Shown piece by piece: positions 18,919-27,008 of a stretch of DNA of 64,000 nucleotides. Origin of the DNA: Pelagimonas sp. (GTDB lineage Bacteria; Pseudomonadota; Alphaproteobacteria; Rhodobacterales; Rhodobacteraceae); assembly GCA_025210345.1 (NCBI GenBank), contig JAOARX010000016.1:1-64000 (forward strand), in the 5' to 3' direction. Under the pieces are notes generated by a model. The model made no database searches and had not been told where the DNA came from. It was given only the letters and a program-made list of their open reading frames with translations. A program made the translations under genes and the position numbers. Position 1 is the stretch's first letter, and the number at the start of each line of letters is the position of its first letter.

Positions 18919-19052
18919 GGGGCTTTAGTGGCGCGAATCCACTGAAATGAAAAGTCACGTTCGTGCCAGCTTTGCGGACCAAAGCGTGAGCGCCCTTGCG
19001 TCAGCCGGGTTTGCAAGCCATGCTGGAATTAATCATAAAAAGGGCGATCTGA

Positions 19053-19634
19053 ATGAGCGACCACATGGCAGACGGGCCTACAAACCTGACCGGGCGTATG
19101 CTGATTGCCATGCCGGGCATGGGCGATCCCCGGTTCGAGCACAGTGTTGTGTTTTTATGTGATCACAGCGACGAAGGCGCGATGGGGCTGATCATCAACA
19201 AACCCGCATCGGATGTGGATGTGCCCACGCTTTTGTCTCAGCTTGAGATTGATATGCAGGTGGATCTGTCCAAACACACCGCGCATTTTGGCGGGCCTGT
19301 CGAAATGGGACGGGGCTTTGTGCTGCATTCGCCGGATTACCAATCGCTTGTGACCACGCTTGAGGTGCGCGACGACATCCGCATGACAGCGACGCTGGAT
19401 GTGCTCGAAGATCTCGCACGCGGGCAGGGGCCGCATAAGTGGCTTATGATGCTGGGGTATGCTGGCTGGGGGGCGGGTCAGCTTGAGAGTGAGATTGTCG
19501 CCAACGGATGGCTGGTGTGTGATGCGACCCCCGATTTGATCTTTGATCTGAAGGATGCCGACAAGTGGGAAGCCGCGTTGGAAAGCATCGGCGTGCCCCC
19601 CTTGGCGCTGTCGGCTGAGGGCGGGCGGGCCTAG
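19053..19634 (+). CDS. YqgE/AlgH family protein
   Basis: A 193-residue member of the conserved YqgE (UPF0301) family of unknown biochemical role. The hallmark segments are LTGRMLIAMPGMGDPRFEHSVVFLCDH at the start, GAMGLIINKPA, FGGPVEMGRGFVLHS, and the late LGYAGWGAGQLESEI. It is divergent from the nDsbD-like gene. The start MSDHMADG follows GGGCGATCTGA, a weak binding site. Its stop lies in a perfect hairpin shared with the stop of the converging tsaC-like gene. Confidence 0.93.
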   Translation: MSDHMADGPTNLTGRMLIAMPGMGDPRFEHSVVFLCDHSDEGAMGLIINKPASDVDVPTLLSQLEIDMQVDLSKHTAHFGGPVEMGRGFVLHSPDYQSLVTTLEVRDDIRMTATLDVLEDLARGQGPHKWLMMLGYAGWGAGQLESEIVANGWLVCDATPDLIFDLKDADKWEAALESIGVPPLALSAEGGRA

Positions 19635-19648
19635 GGTCAGGACCCTAG
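19631..19648. terminator. Hairpin spanning two converging stop codons
   Basis: CTAGGGTC-AG-GACCCTAG is a perfect eight-base stem. It contains the TAG stop of the plus-strand YqgE gene and the TAG stop of the minus-strand threonylcarbamoyladenylate synthase gene. There is no clear T-run, so termination is only partly supported. Confidence 0.5.
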
Positions 19649-20592
19649 CGGTCCGCAGCCGCGCGGATCAGACGATCGTTGATGGCGGCGCCTAGCCCCG
19701 TGTTCGGGATCGGTGACACGGCGATATGCGCAGCACCTCCTTTATCGAGGGCATGAAGATGCGCAAAAAGATTTGCCGCGGCCTCGATCAAATCCCCCTG
19801 TTCGGACAGGTTCAAATCGCACGCGACCGGGCCAAATCCCAAACGGGCTTCGCCGTCGTGCCACGTCTGCGCGTTCAAACGAACCGCCGCGCGTGGCGCG
19901 TAATGCGACAGCGTCTGACCGGGGGCGGTGATCCCGTCATCGTCGTGACGCAGCGCGATGGGCTGTCCCAGGATCTGGGTCAGTTGCTCGACGGTGATGC
20001 CTCCGGGGCGCAAAAGTGTCGGGCGATCTTTCAGGCCAAGGATGGTGGATTCCACCCCAACCGAGCAGGCTCCGCCATCCAGGATGGCGTCGATCCGCCC
20101 GGTTAGATCGGCCTGAACATGTGCCGCGAGGGTGGGGCTGATGCGACCGGAGCGGTTCGCCGACGGGGCGGCGATGCCACCGTCGAAAGCGCGCAACAGA
20201 TCGCGGGCCAGCGGCGCGTCCGGCACGCGGATGGCCAGGGTTGACAGGCCGGCGCTCACCAATTTGGACACGGTGGCATCTGGGCGCAGGGGCAAGACCA
20301 TGGTCAAAGGGCCGGGCCAGACGGCTTGGGCCACCTGATCGGCGGCATCCGACCAGATCACCAACCGCTTGGCGGCCTGGATATCGGCCACATGCACGAT
20401 CAGCGGGTTGAAACTTGGGCGCCCCTTGGCCGCGTAGATTCGCGCAACCGCCGTGTCGTTGCTGGCATCCGCGCCAAGCCCATAGACCGTCTCGGTTGGG
20501 AAGGCGACAAGACCACCTTGGCGTAGGATTGTCGCAGCCTGTGCGATGTCCTGATCGCCAGAGCCCAGATTTTGCGTGGAAATTTCTGCCAT
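19645..20592 (-). CDS. L-threonylcarbamoyladenylate synthase (Sua5/TsaC)
   Basis: Makes threonylcarbamoyl-AMP from threonine, bicarbonate and ATP, the first step of the t6A tRNA modification. The YrdC domain is shown by GGLVAFPTETVYGLGADA, YAAKGRPSFNPLIVHV, WPGPLTMVLP and APSANRSGRISPT. At 315 residues it is of the long Sua5 type with a C-terminal extra domain that begins near GQTLSHYAPRA. The start MAEISTQNLG is chosen because the family begins there; the frame is open 42 codons further upstream. Confidence 0.95.
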   Translation of the reverse strand: MAEISTQNLGSGDQDIAQAATILRQGGLVAFPTETVYGLGADASNDTAVARIYAAKGRPSFNPLIVHVADIQAAKRLVIWSDAADQVAQAVWPGPLTMVLPLRPDATVSKLVSAGLSTLAIRVPDAPLARDLLRAFDGGIAAPSANRSGRISPTLAAHVQADLTGRIDAILDGGACSVGVESTILGLKDRPTLLRPGGITVEQLTQILGQPIALRHDDDGITAPGQTLSHYAPRAAVRLNAQTWHDGEARLGFGPVACDLNLSEQGDLIEAAANLFAHLHALDKGGAAHIAVSPIPNTGLGAAINDRLIRAAADR

Positions 20593-20716
20593 AGCCGTGA
20601 CGCCGCGTTTTGGTTGAAGGTGGCCAGCGGCCCTATACCCTTGCGAAAGAGATACTCTTGCTACAAGAACCAACGCGCCTTGCCAAGCCGGCATGGCCCA
20701 TGTTGAGGAGAGCCCC

Positions 20717-22420
20717 ATGCCCTTTCGCGCGCCATTGGATGATTATCGCCTGCTGTTGAACCACGTGGTGGGATACGACCAACTGGCCCAGACCGAGCGC
20801 TTTGCCGAGGCAAGCATGGACACCGTCGAGGCGGTGCTGTCCGAAGCGGGCAAACTGTGCGAAGAGGTCGTGGCCCCCCTGCAGCGCAACGGGGATCTGG
20901 ATCCGGCGGTGCTTGAAAACGGTCGGGTGCGCACCTCAAAGGGCTTTGCCCAGGGGTACAAGGCCATCTCCGAGGGCGGGTGGATCGGCACGGTTGCCGA
21001 CCCAGAGCACGGCGGGATGGGATTGCCATTGACGGTTGGCACCGCCGTGAACGACATGATGAGCGCCGCGTGTCTGTCGCTGCAATTGAACCCGCTGATG
21101 ACACAGGGCCAGATTGAAGCGCTTGAGGCCCATGCCTCGGACGAACTGAAGGCCCTGTATCTGCCCAAGCTGATCTCGGGTGAATGGGCTGGCACCATGA
21201 ACCTGACCGAACCCGCAGCCGGGTCTGACGTGGGCGCGCTGGCCTCAAAGGCGGTGGCGAATGGGGATGGCACCTATGCGGTGACCGGGCAAAAGATCTT
21301 TATCAGCTGGGGTGACAACGATTTCACGGAAAACGTCTGCCATCTTGTGCTGGCCCGACTGCCGGATGGGGTTCCGGGAACCAAGGGCATTTCGCTGTTT
21401 CTCGTGCCGCGCAATATTCCCGATGAAACGGGCAACCCTTGCGTGGCCAATGATCTCAAGGTGGTCAGCGTTGAACATAAAATGGGCCTGCACGGCAGCC
21501 CGACCTGCGTCATGTCCTTTGAAGGGGCCAAAGGGTGGCTGGTGGGCGCGCCGCATGATGGGATGCGCGCCATGTTTACCATGATGAACAACGCCCGTCT
21601 TGGCGTGGGCTTTCAGGGGATTGGCGCGGCCGAAGGGGCCTATCAACATGCGCTGGCCTATGCCAACGAGCGCAAACAGGGCAAAACGCCCGAGGGTACA
21701 ATTATCGGCCACGCGGATGTGCGCCGCATGCTGGCGACGATGAAGGCGCAGATCTTTGCCGCCCGCGCCATTGGCCTGTCGCAGGCGGTCGCGATTGATA
21801 TGGGGCACGCCACGGGGGATGCAGACTGGACGGCGCGCGCGGCCTTTCTGACGCCGATCTGCAAGGCCTTTGGCACCGATACCGGGATCGAAGTGGCCAA
21901 TATGGGCATACAGGTGCACGGGGGCATGGGCTTTGTCGAAGAAACCGGCGCGGCGCAATATGCGCGTGATGTGCGTGTGACCGCCATCTATGAAGGAACG
22001 AACGGTATTCAGGCCATGGATCTTGTCGGCCGAAAACTGATGGATGGCGGCGAGGCGGCCTATGGTCTGCTGGACGAAATCGAAGCCTTTGCCGAAGCGG
22101 CCCGCCTAAGCGTGCCAGATCTGGCCGAACCGGTCTGGCAGGCCGCCGAAACCCTGCGCGAAACCACAGAGGCCCTGGTCGCGATGCCGGATATGCAGGA
22201 TCGCTTTGCAGGGGCGGTGCCCTTCTTGCGCGGGTTTGCTCTGGTTCTGGGGGGGTATTTCCACCTCAGGGCCGCCATGGCCGCGCCCGGAACGGCGGCG
22301 GATCGTCTGGCGCGGTTCTATATCTTGCGGATGCTTCCGGATTACGCGGGGCAATTGGTGCATGCACGCGAAGGCGCGGCGGGTCTGATGGCCATTTCTG
22401 CTGATGATTTGGCTGTCTGA
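20717..22420 (+). CDS. Acyl-CoA dehydrogenase (long, DmdC-like)
   Basis: A 567-residue flavin-dependent acyl-CoA dehydrogenase. The FAD/substrate segment GTMNLTEPAAGSDVGAL, YAVTGQKIFISWGDN and the C-terminal VHGGMGFVEETGAAQYARDVRVTAIYEGTNGIQAMDLVGRK identify the family, with an extra C-terminal helical domain. This size class includes DmdC, the methylmercaptopropionyl-CoA dehydrogenase of DMSP breakdown in marine bacteria, but DmdB and DmdD are not adjacent, so the substrate is open. The start at 20717 follows GAGGAGAG. The stop overlaps the next ATG by one base. Confidence 0.9.
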   Translation: MPFRAPLDDYRLLLNHVVGYDQLAQTERFAEASMDTVEAVLSEAGKLCEEVVAPLQRNGDLDPAVLENGRVRTSKGFAQGYKAISEGGWIGTVADPEHGGMGLPLTVGTAVNDMMSAACLSLQLNPLMTQGQIEALEAHASDELKALYLPKLISGEWAGTMNLTEPAAGSDVGALASKAVANGDGTYAVTGQKIFISWGDNDFTENVCHLVLARLPDGVPGTKGISLFLVPRNIPDETGNPCVANDLKVVSVEHKMGLHGSPTCVMSFEGAKGWLVGAPHDGMRAMFTMMNNARLGVGFQGIGAAEGAYQHALAYANERKQGKTPEGTIIGHADVRRMLATMKAQIFAARAIGLSQAVAIDMGHATGDADWTARAAFLTPICKAFGTDTGIEVANMGIQVHGGMGFVEETGAAQYARDVRVTAIYEGTNGIQAMDLVGRKLMDGGEAAYGLLDEIEAFAEAARLSVPDLAEPVWQAAETLRETTEALVAMPDMQDRFAGAVPFLRGFALVLGGYFHLRAAMAAPGTAADRLARFYILRMLPDYAGQLVHAREGAAGLMAISADDLAV

Positions 22421-23454
22421 TGCAAAACATGTCAGGCATTCACACTCCGTTTGAAACGCCTCCCTCGGGGGCTGAAGTCATAGAAGTGGCCGAGGGGGTG
22501 CTTTGGCTACGCCAGCCGCTGCCCATGAAGCTGGACCACGTCAACATTTATGCATTGGACGACGGAGATGGCTGGACCGTGGTGGATACCGGGTTCAACA
22601 CCCGAAAATCCTGTGACCTGTGGGAGAGCGTGTTGGACGGCCCCCTTGCGGGAAAACCGGTCACGCGGGTGATTGGCACGCACCATCACCCGGATCACAT
22701 CGGGCTTGCGGGGTGGTTCCAAGAGCGCGGGGCTGATCTGGTCATGACCCGCACCGGCTGGCTGATGGCGCGGATGCTGCAACTGGACCTGCAAGAATTG
22801 CCCACCGCGCAAACCGTGGCCTATTGGAAGGCCTGCGGGATGGACCCCGAGGAATTGGCGGAACGTCAGGCTGGCCGGCCCTTTAATTTTGCGGATTGTG
22901 TGCACCCGATGCCCTTGGGGTATCAACGGATCAAACAGGGGGACGTGATCCGCGCGGGGGGGCGCGATTGGGATGTGCACATCGGCAATGGGCATGCGCC
23001 GGAACATGCAACCCTCTGGAGCCGTGACGACAACCTGGTGATTGCGGGTGACCAGATCCTGCCATCGATCTCACCCAATCTGGGTGTCTATGCCACCGAA
23101 CCCGAGGCCGACCCCGTAGGCGATTGGCTTGAGGCCTGCGAACGTCTGTCTGGTCTGGCGCGCGAAGACCACTTTGTGCTGGGTGGGCACAAGTTGCCGT
23201 TTACCGGGCTGCCCGCCCGTATGCACAACCTGATTGAGAACCACCACAGCGCCCTGGAGCGCCTGCACCGACATCTGGACAGTCCAAAATCCGCCGGAGA
23301 GTGCTTTGCTCCGCTGTTCAAACGCAAGATCGGAGGGGGGGAATACGGGCTCGCGCTGGTTGAAAGCATGGCCCACTGTCTGCATCTTTGGCACGCAGGG
23401 CGCGCAACCCGAGAGATATCCGATGATGGGGTATGGTTGTTCCGCGCGATTTGA
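22420..23454 (+). CDS. Metallo-beta-lactamase-fold hydrolase
   Basis: A 344-residue metal-dependent hydrolase. The metal-binding HHHPDH is at residues 88-93, with later ligands likely in the NGHAPEHATLW and AGDQILPS segments. It begins on the last base of the acyl-CoA dehydrogenase stop (TGATG), so the two are translationally coupled and may act on the same acyl thioester pathway, for example as a thioesterase; that is inference. The C-terminal 90 residues include a helical part typical of the LACTB2-like group. It is followed by repeat copy 2. Confidence 0.88.
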   Translation: MQNMSGIHTPFETPPSGAEVIEVAEGVLWLRQPLPMKLDHVNIYALDDGDGWTVVDTGFNTRKSCDLWESVLDGPLAGKPVTRVIGTHHHPDHIGLAGWFQERGADLVMTRTGWLMARMLQLDLQELPTAQTVAYWKACGMDPEELAERQAGRPFNFADCVHPMPLGYQRIKQGDVIRAGGRDWDVHIGNGHAPEHATLWSRDDNLVIAGDQILPSISPNLGVYATEPEADPVGDWLEACERLSGLAREDHFVLGGHKLPFTGLPARMHNLIENHHSALERLHRHLDSPKSAGECFAPLFKRKIGGGEYGLALVESMAHCLHLWHAGRATREISDDGVWLFRAI

Positions 23455-23462
23455 GGTGGAGA

Positions 23463-23545
23463 AAGGTTTTTGGAAAAACCTTGGAAGGGGCGCTGCCCCT
23501 TCTGAAGCCTGCGGCTTCATTCATCCCCGGGATATTTTCCAAGAG
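23463..23545 (-). repeat. Composite palindromic repeat, copy 2
   Basis: In plus orientation the modules are hairpin AAGGTTTTT-gg-AAAAACCTT (23463-23482), hairpin AAGGGGC-gct-GCCCCTT (23485-23501), hairpin GAAGCC-tgc-GGCTTC (23504-23518), then TTCATCCCCGGGATATTTTC and CAAGAG. This is the reverse-strand image of copy 1. It starts nine bases after the hydrolase stop, between that gene and a converging amidotransferase gene. Confidence 0.8.
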
Positions 23546-23594
23546 GCGAAAAGGGGCGCGCGATTTTGGACTCCGTGGCGGTAAAAGGTGGCCC

Positions 23595-24368
23595 CTAGGC
23601 GGCGCTTGGCCAAAGGGCAAAGCCGCTGAACTGACCGTTCCTCAAGATCACAAGGGTGTCTTGCGGCACTTCGTGCCAGCGCGAGGCATTCCCGCACAGG
23701 GGTTCGGAGGCAAAGGCCCGGCCGCCGTTGTCCAGCACATCTGAATAGTACAGCGTTGGGGCTTTGCGATCTGTCGCATGGCGGAAGGCATAAAGGCTGT
23801 CGCCATCGCTGAGGACACAGGTGATACGATTGGGTGCATCCCCCGGCTGGGCGGCGATCAGCGTGAGCGTCGAGTGCAGCGCACCGAAAGGATCCTCGGC
23901 AAAGCCGTTGGCCATCAGGGACAAAAACAGGATTTCGCTGTCGGTGCTCCCCCGGCGCAGGTTGTACAGGCTGTCGGGCAGCCGGGCCTCTAGCGCGCGC
24001 CGGGTTTGCGGAAAGGCGGGGATCTGGCCGTTGTGGCAAAAGCTCCAGTTGTTGACGCTGAAAGGGTGGCAGTTCGCGCGGCTGGTTTCGCCCATGGTGG
24101 ACGCCCGCACATGCGCAAGAAACAATCCCGAGCGGATCATACGGCACAGGTTGGTCAGGTTTCCGTCGCTCCAGGCGGGAAGGATATCCCGATAGATTCC
24201 CGGTGCGTTCTGCGCCGGATCATACCACGCAAAGCCAAACCCATCGCCGTTGACGCTTAGCTTGGCTTCGGTTGCGGCCTGGCTTTGACAGGCCAGCGAA
24301 TGCGCGGGTGCGGTGATGATGTTTTCCAGCGGGATGGCCGGACCCTGATAGGCGGCGATTCGGCACAT
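23595..24368 (-). CDS. Class II glutamine amidotransferase (YafJ-like)
   Basis: A 257-residue protein with the N-terminal nucleophile amidotransferase fold. Cysteine 2 (MCRIAAY) is the nucleophile after methionine removal; GDGFGFAWY, FLAHVRASTMGETSRANCHPF and NWSFCHNGQI form the glutaminase site. No synthase domain is attached, so it works with an unknown partner or as a stand-alone YafJ/EgtC-like enzyme. The frame ends near residue 257 as expected. Its substrate is not determined by its neighbours. Confidence 0.88.
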   Translation of the reverse strand: MCRIAAYQGPAIPLENIITAPAHSLACQSQAATEAKLSVNGDGFGFAWYDPAQNAPGIYRDILPAWSDGNLTNLCRMIRSGLFLAHVRASTMGETSRANCHPFSVNNWSFCHNGQIPAFPQTRRALEARLPDSLYNLRRGSTDSEILFLSLMANGFAEDPFGALHSTLTLIAAQPGDAPNRITCVLSDGDSLYAFRHATDRKAPTLYYSDVLDNGGRAFASEPLCGNASRWHEVPQDTLVILRNGQFSGFALWPSAA

Positions 24369-24452
24369 ATGTGATGTCTCAGATGCTGAAACGCCCCTGA
24401 CAGGCGTCCGGTTGTTGCGAAGACAGCCTAGTATCGGGGGCTTTCAAAAGCG

Positions 24453-24689
24453 TCAATTGCCGCGGTTTTCAATCCGCGCATAGAGCCGCCTGGTGATGTT
24501 CGACGCGGTTTTTTCGCAGGCAGCGGGGATAAAGGCGTGTACCAAAGCCGCCATGCCCGCCAGCGTCAGCCAAAAGGCAAACCGCAGCGCAAAGCGCATA
24601 TGCTCAAAATAGGTCTCATCAACCGAGGCCGGGTGATCGAGGAAGATGGATTTGAGGGGGTTCGAAGATCCCTGCGTGGTGTCTTGCAT
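24453..24689 (-). CDS. Small membrane protein (DUF6356-like)
   Basis: A 78-residue protein with one strong membrane segment (LRFAFWLTLAGMAALVHAFIPAAC) preceded by FLDHPASVDETYFEHM. The pattern resembles the small DUF6356 family of alphaproteobacteria, of unknown role. The start MQDTTQGSSNP is preceded by CAGGAGCGC, a good binding site; the longer frame to 24746 has none. It is divergent from an Lrp-type regulator and shares an AT-rich control region with it. Confidence 0.75.
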   Translation of the reverse strand: MQDTTQGSSNPLKSIFLDHPASVDETYFEHMRFALRFAFWLTLAGMAALVHAFIPAACEKTASNITRRLYARIENRGN

Positions 24690-24740
24690 GATGCGCTCCT
24701 GTTGTTGGATCAAACATGTCAGAGATGCAACGTTGGGTGG

Positions 24741-24776
24741 TCTCAAATTTTATTGGAAATTCGCAATATATTGAGA
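24741..24776. promoter_or_regulatory. Inverted repeat and palindrome in the lrp-like control region
   Basis: TCTCAA at 24741-24746 and TTGAGA at 24771-24776 form an inverted repeat, and within it CAATATATTG (24764-24773) is a perfect 10-bp palindrome. The region is AT-rich compared with the surroundings and lies between two divergent genes, one an Lrp-family regulator, which typically controls itself or its neighbour. Binding is inferred. Confidence 0.5.
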
Positions 24777-24788
24777 CAATATCCCAAT

Positions 24789-25253
24789 ATGAAAGCGGAA
24801 CTGGATGACATTGACCTGAAGATCCTGCAAGTGCTGCAATCAGATGCAACGCTTAGTGTCGATGAGATCTCGGATCGCGTGGCCTTGTCGCGCAATGCCT
24901 GCTGGCGGCGCATGCGATTGATGGAAGAGCGCGGTGTGATCCGAGGGCGGGTGGTTTTGGCTGATCCACAGGCGCTGGGCTGTCCGTTGCAGGTCATGGT
25001 GATGATCCGGTCCAACACCCATGCGCCGGATTGGCTGGACCAGTTCCACCGGGTTGTGGACGCCATGCCCGAAATCATCGGGGCCTATCGGATGACCGGC
25101 GATCTGGACTATTTGCTACGCGTTCGGGTCGCGGATGTCGCTGGCTATGATCTGTTCTACAAAAAATTGATATCTAGGATGCCACTTTCCGATATCTCTG
25201 CAAGCTTTGTTATGGAAGAGATTAAGGAAACGACGGCTTTGCCGATTGCCTAA
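24789..25253 (+). CDS. Lrp/AsnC family transcriptional regulator
   Basis: A 154-residue feast/famine regulator. The N-terminal helix-turn-helix (LDDIDLKILQVLQSDATLSVDEISDRVALSRNACWRRMRLMEERGVI) and the C-terminal ligand-binding RAM domain (IIGAYRMTGDLDYLLRVRVADVAGYDLFYKKLISRMP) are both complete. Serine-asparagine-alanine-cysteine-tryptophan in the recognition helix is typical of Lrp-like proteins that sense amino acids. The ATG has no obvious Shine-Dalgarno and lies 16 bases from a palindrome, so it may be leaderless or self-controlled. Confidence 0.93.
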   Translation: MKAELDDIDLKILQVLQSDATLSVDEISDRVALSRNACWRRMRLMEERGVIRGRVVLADPQALGCPLQVMVMIRSNTHAPDWLDQFHRVVDAMPEIIGAYRMTGDLDYLLRVRVADVAGYDLFYKKLISRMPLSDISASFVMEEIKETTALPIA

Positions 25254-25267
25254 GTTACGAGGACGCC

Positions 25268-25726
25268 ATGAACGATGAGATTTCAACCGCTGCCGAAGCC
25301 GCCGAAGCCGACGCCCTGCCGCGCCGCCGCGATGTGCACACCCAAGAGGCCAATACCTCTGCTGACGGTCCAGCGGCGCTGACGAAAAAGCCGCTCAAGC
25401 AAAAGAGCCCGGCCGAATGGGCCTATGAGCGGCTGATTCTCTATATTCAGAAGTTCGAAGAAACGCTGGACAATGAACATGAGGTCGCCATGGGGATGGT
25501 CGGTGGCGATGCCGGTGTGCTGCGCATCGAGGGTATGGGTTTTTTTGACCCGGATATCGTCACCTTTTATGGCAGCGATCCCAGCGGGGCGCGGACACAG
25601 CTGATTCAGCATGTCACGCAGCTGAACGTGATGTTGCGCGCCATGCCCAAGGCCGTTCCGCAGACAGAAAAGCCCCGGCGGATCGGTTTCAGGCTTGCAA
25701 AGGAATTGGAAACCGACGCGGCCTAG
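25268..25726 (+). CDS. Uncharacterised protein (DUF6173-like)
   Basis: A 152-residue soluble protein. The first 50 residues are low-complexity and charged; the core (SPAEWAYERLILYIQKFEETLDNEHEVAMGMVGG then VLRIEGMGFFDPDIVTFYGSDPSGARTQLIQHVTQLNVMLRAM) resembles the DUF6173 family. The start ATG follows GAGGACGCC and lies 15 bases after the Lrp-like gene, in the same direction. No catalytic motif is visible and the role is unknown. Confidence 0.8.
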   Translation: MNDEISTAAEAAEADALPRRRDVHTQEANTSADGPAALTKKPLKQKSPAEWAYERLILYIQKFEETLDNEHEVAMGMVGGDAGVLRIEGMGFFDPDIVTFYGSDPSGARTQLIQHVTQLNVMLRAMPKAVPQTEKPRRIGFRLAKELETDAA

Positions 25727-25856
25727 GGTCAGGATGAATGCACATTGACCCTTAGGCACGGGCTGCCTGCGACAACAGGCTGCGCGGGAATGGATGACAG
25801 CGGATTGGAAATGCGTTAGCACTTGTCTCCAAACGCGAAACGACAGGAATTGACTC

Positions 25857-25991
25857 ATGGCTGAGCACAAGCACGGAAGCATGGATATCACCGTTCAGGA
25901 AAAGACCTTTGACGGGTTCATCAACTTCACGATCAAATCGCTGTATGCGATTTTGTTCATTGTGTTGCTGCTGATTATCTTCGGCGCATAA
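25857..25991 (+). CDS. aa3-type cytochrome c oxidase subunit IV
   Basis: A 44-residue microprotein: a polar start (MAEHKHGSMDITVQEKTF) and one membrane helix (SLYAILFIVLLLIIFGA). This is the pattern of the small alphaproteobacterial aa3 oxidase subunit IV, which packs against subunits I and III of the respiratory oxidase. Its length and the DITVQEKTFDGFINFTI segment fit the family well. It stands alone here; the other oxidase subunits are not in the window. Confidence 0.85.
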   Translation: MAEHKHGSMDITVQEKTFDGFINFTIKSLYAILFIVLLLIIFGA

Positions 25992-26015
25992 GCACATAAT
26001 CTGGGTGGGTACGTT

Positions 26016-26654
26016 ATGAAGCTGCGGTTCTTGGCGCTTGCGGCGCTTGGTATGCTGGCGCTTGCCGGGTGTTCGAACAACTATTCGGGCCCCATGGCAA
26101 CTCCGGATCAGGCCGCTGCGGCGGCGTATCGGCATGACGGCCCACCGGCGCTGACCCTGTACACGATGATCAACAATCGCAGTGGGACGGGCGCGCATAC
26201 ATCCCTTATGATCAACGCGCCCTCTCAGCGTGTGATCTTTGATCCCGCGGGCACGGTGATTCTGACCTCGGTTCCGGAAATCAACGATGTGTTGTTTGGG
26301 GTCACACCACAGGTGCAGCGCATCTACGAAAGCGCCCACGCGCGCGAGACCTTTCATGTGCGCATCCAGCGGCTAGAGGTTCCCGGCCCTGTTGCGGAAC
26401 GTGCGCTGGCCCTGGCGCGCAGCACGGGTAAGGTGGCTGGCGCACAATGTGCGGCGGCGACGGCCCGGATTCTGGCACAGCTGCCGGGGCTTGAGGGGAT
26501 TGGCTCCACCCTGTTCCCGAACAAACTGGCGGATAATTTTGCCAAGATCCCCGGCGTGACCGAGACCAAGCGCGTCGAACACGACAGCGATGACAAAGAT
26601 GCCGCCGTGATCGAAATGGAAGCAGCGCTAAACGCTCAGACCCCGACCGAGTAA
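26016..26654 (+). CDS. Uncharacterised lipoprotein
   Basis: A 212-residue protein with a lipoprotein signal (RFLALAALGMLALAGC, lipobox LAGC). The mature part includes ALTLYTMINNRSGTGAHTSLMINAPSQRVIFDPAG, a segment like a papain-like or LRAT-type peptidase entry (histidine in AHTSLM), then a cysteine in AGAQCAAATARILAQL; the histidine and cysteine could form part of a catalytic site, but this is inference. It starts 24 bases after the oxidase subunit IV gene and has the same direction. Confidence 0.8.
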   Translation: MKLRFLALAALGMLALAGCSNNYSGPMATPDQAAAAAYRHDGPPALTLYTMINNRSGTGAHTSLMINAPSQRVIFDPAGTVILTSVPEINDVLFGVTPQVQRIYESAHARETFHVRIQRLEVPGPVAERALALARSTGKVAGAQCAAATARILAQLPGLEGIGSTLFPNKLADNFAKIPGVTETKRVEHDSDDKDAAVIEMEAALNAQTPTE

Positions 26655-26672
26655 TGGCCGAGCCATCGGATT

Positions 26673-27008
26673 TCACAGGAAATACGCCCCTGCGAGCATA
26701 ATCACAGCGCCCGTTCCCATGGCGGCATAGATGCTGTGGGTCCAAAGCGCCGCGGCCAGGCTGAGGATCGCGGCGCTCAGGCGCAGGGGGTCAATCTGTC
26801 CGCCGGTCGCCATGGGCCACACGACCATCGGCGCAACCAGCGCAGGCAGCACGGCAACCGCCGTATAGCGCAGATGGCGCAGCATCCATTCCGGCAGCGC
26901 GCGGTCCCCCACAAGCCCCAGAAACAGGAACCGCAGCCCGAACGAACCAAGCCCCAGCAGGATGATCACGGTCCACACCGTAGTCTTGTCAAACGCAGCT
27001 TCGGTCAT
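26673..27008 (-). CDS. AzlD family membrane protein
   Basis: A 111-residue small integral membrane protein of the AzlD family, which pairs with AzlC to export branched-chain amino acids. It has about four hydrophobic segments and the WMLRHLRYTAVAVLPALVAPMVVW stretch typical of the family. It overlaps azlC-like by four bases (ATGA), so the two are expressed together. Confidence 0.9.
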   Translation of the reverse strand: MTEAAFDKTTVWTVIILLGLGSFGLRFLFLGLVGDRALPEWMLRHLRYTAVAVLPALVAPMVVWPMATGGQIDPLRLSAAILSLAAALWTHSIYAAMGTGAVIMLAGAYFL

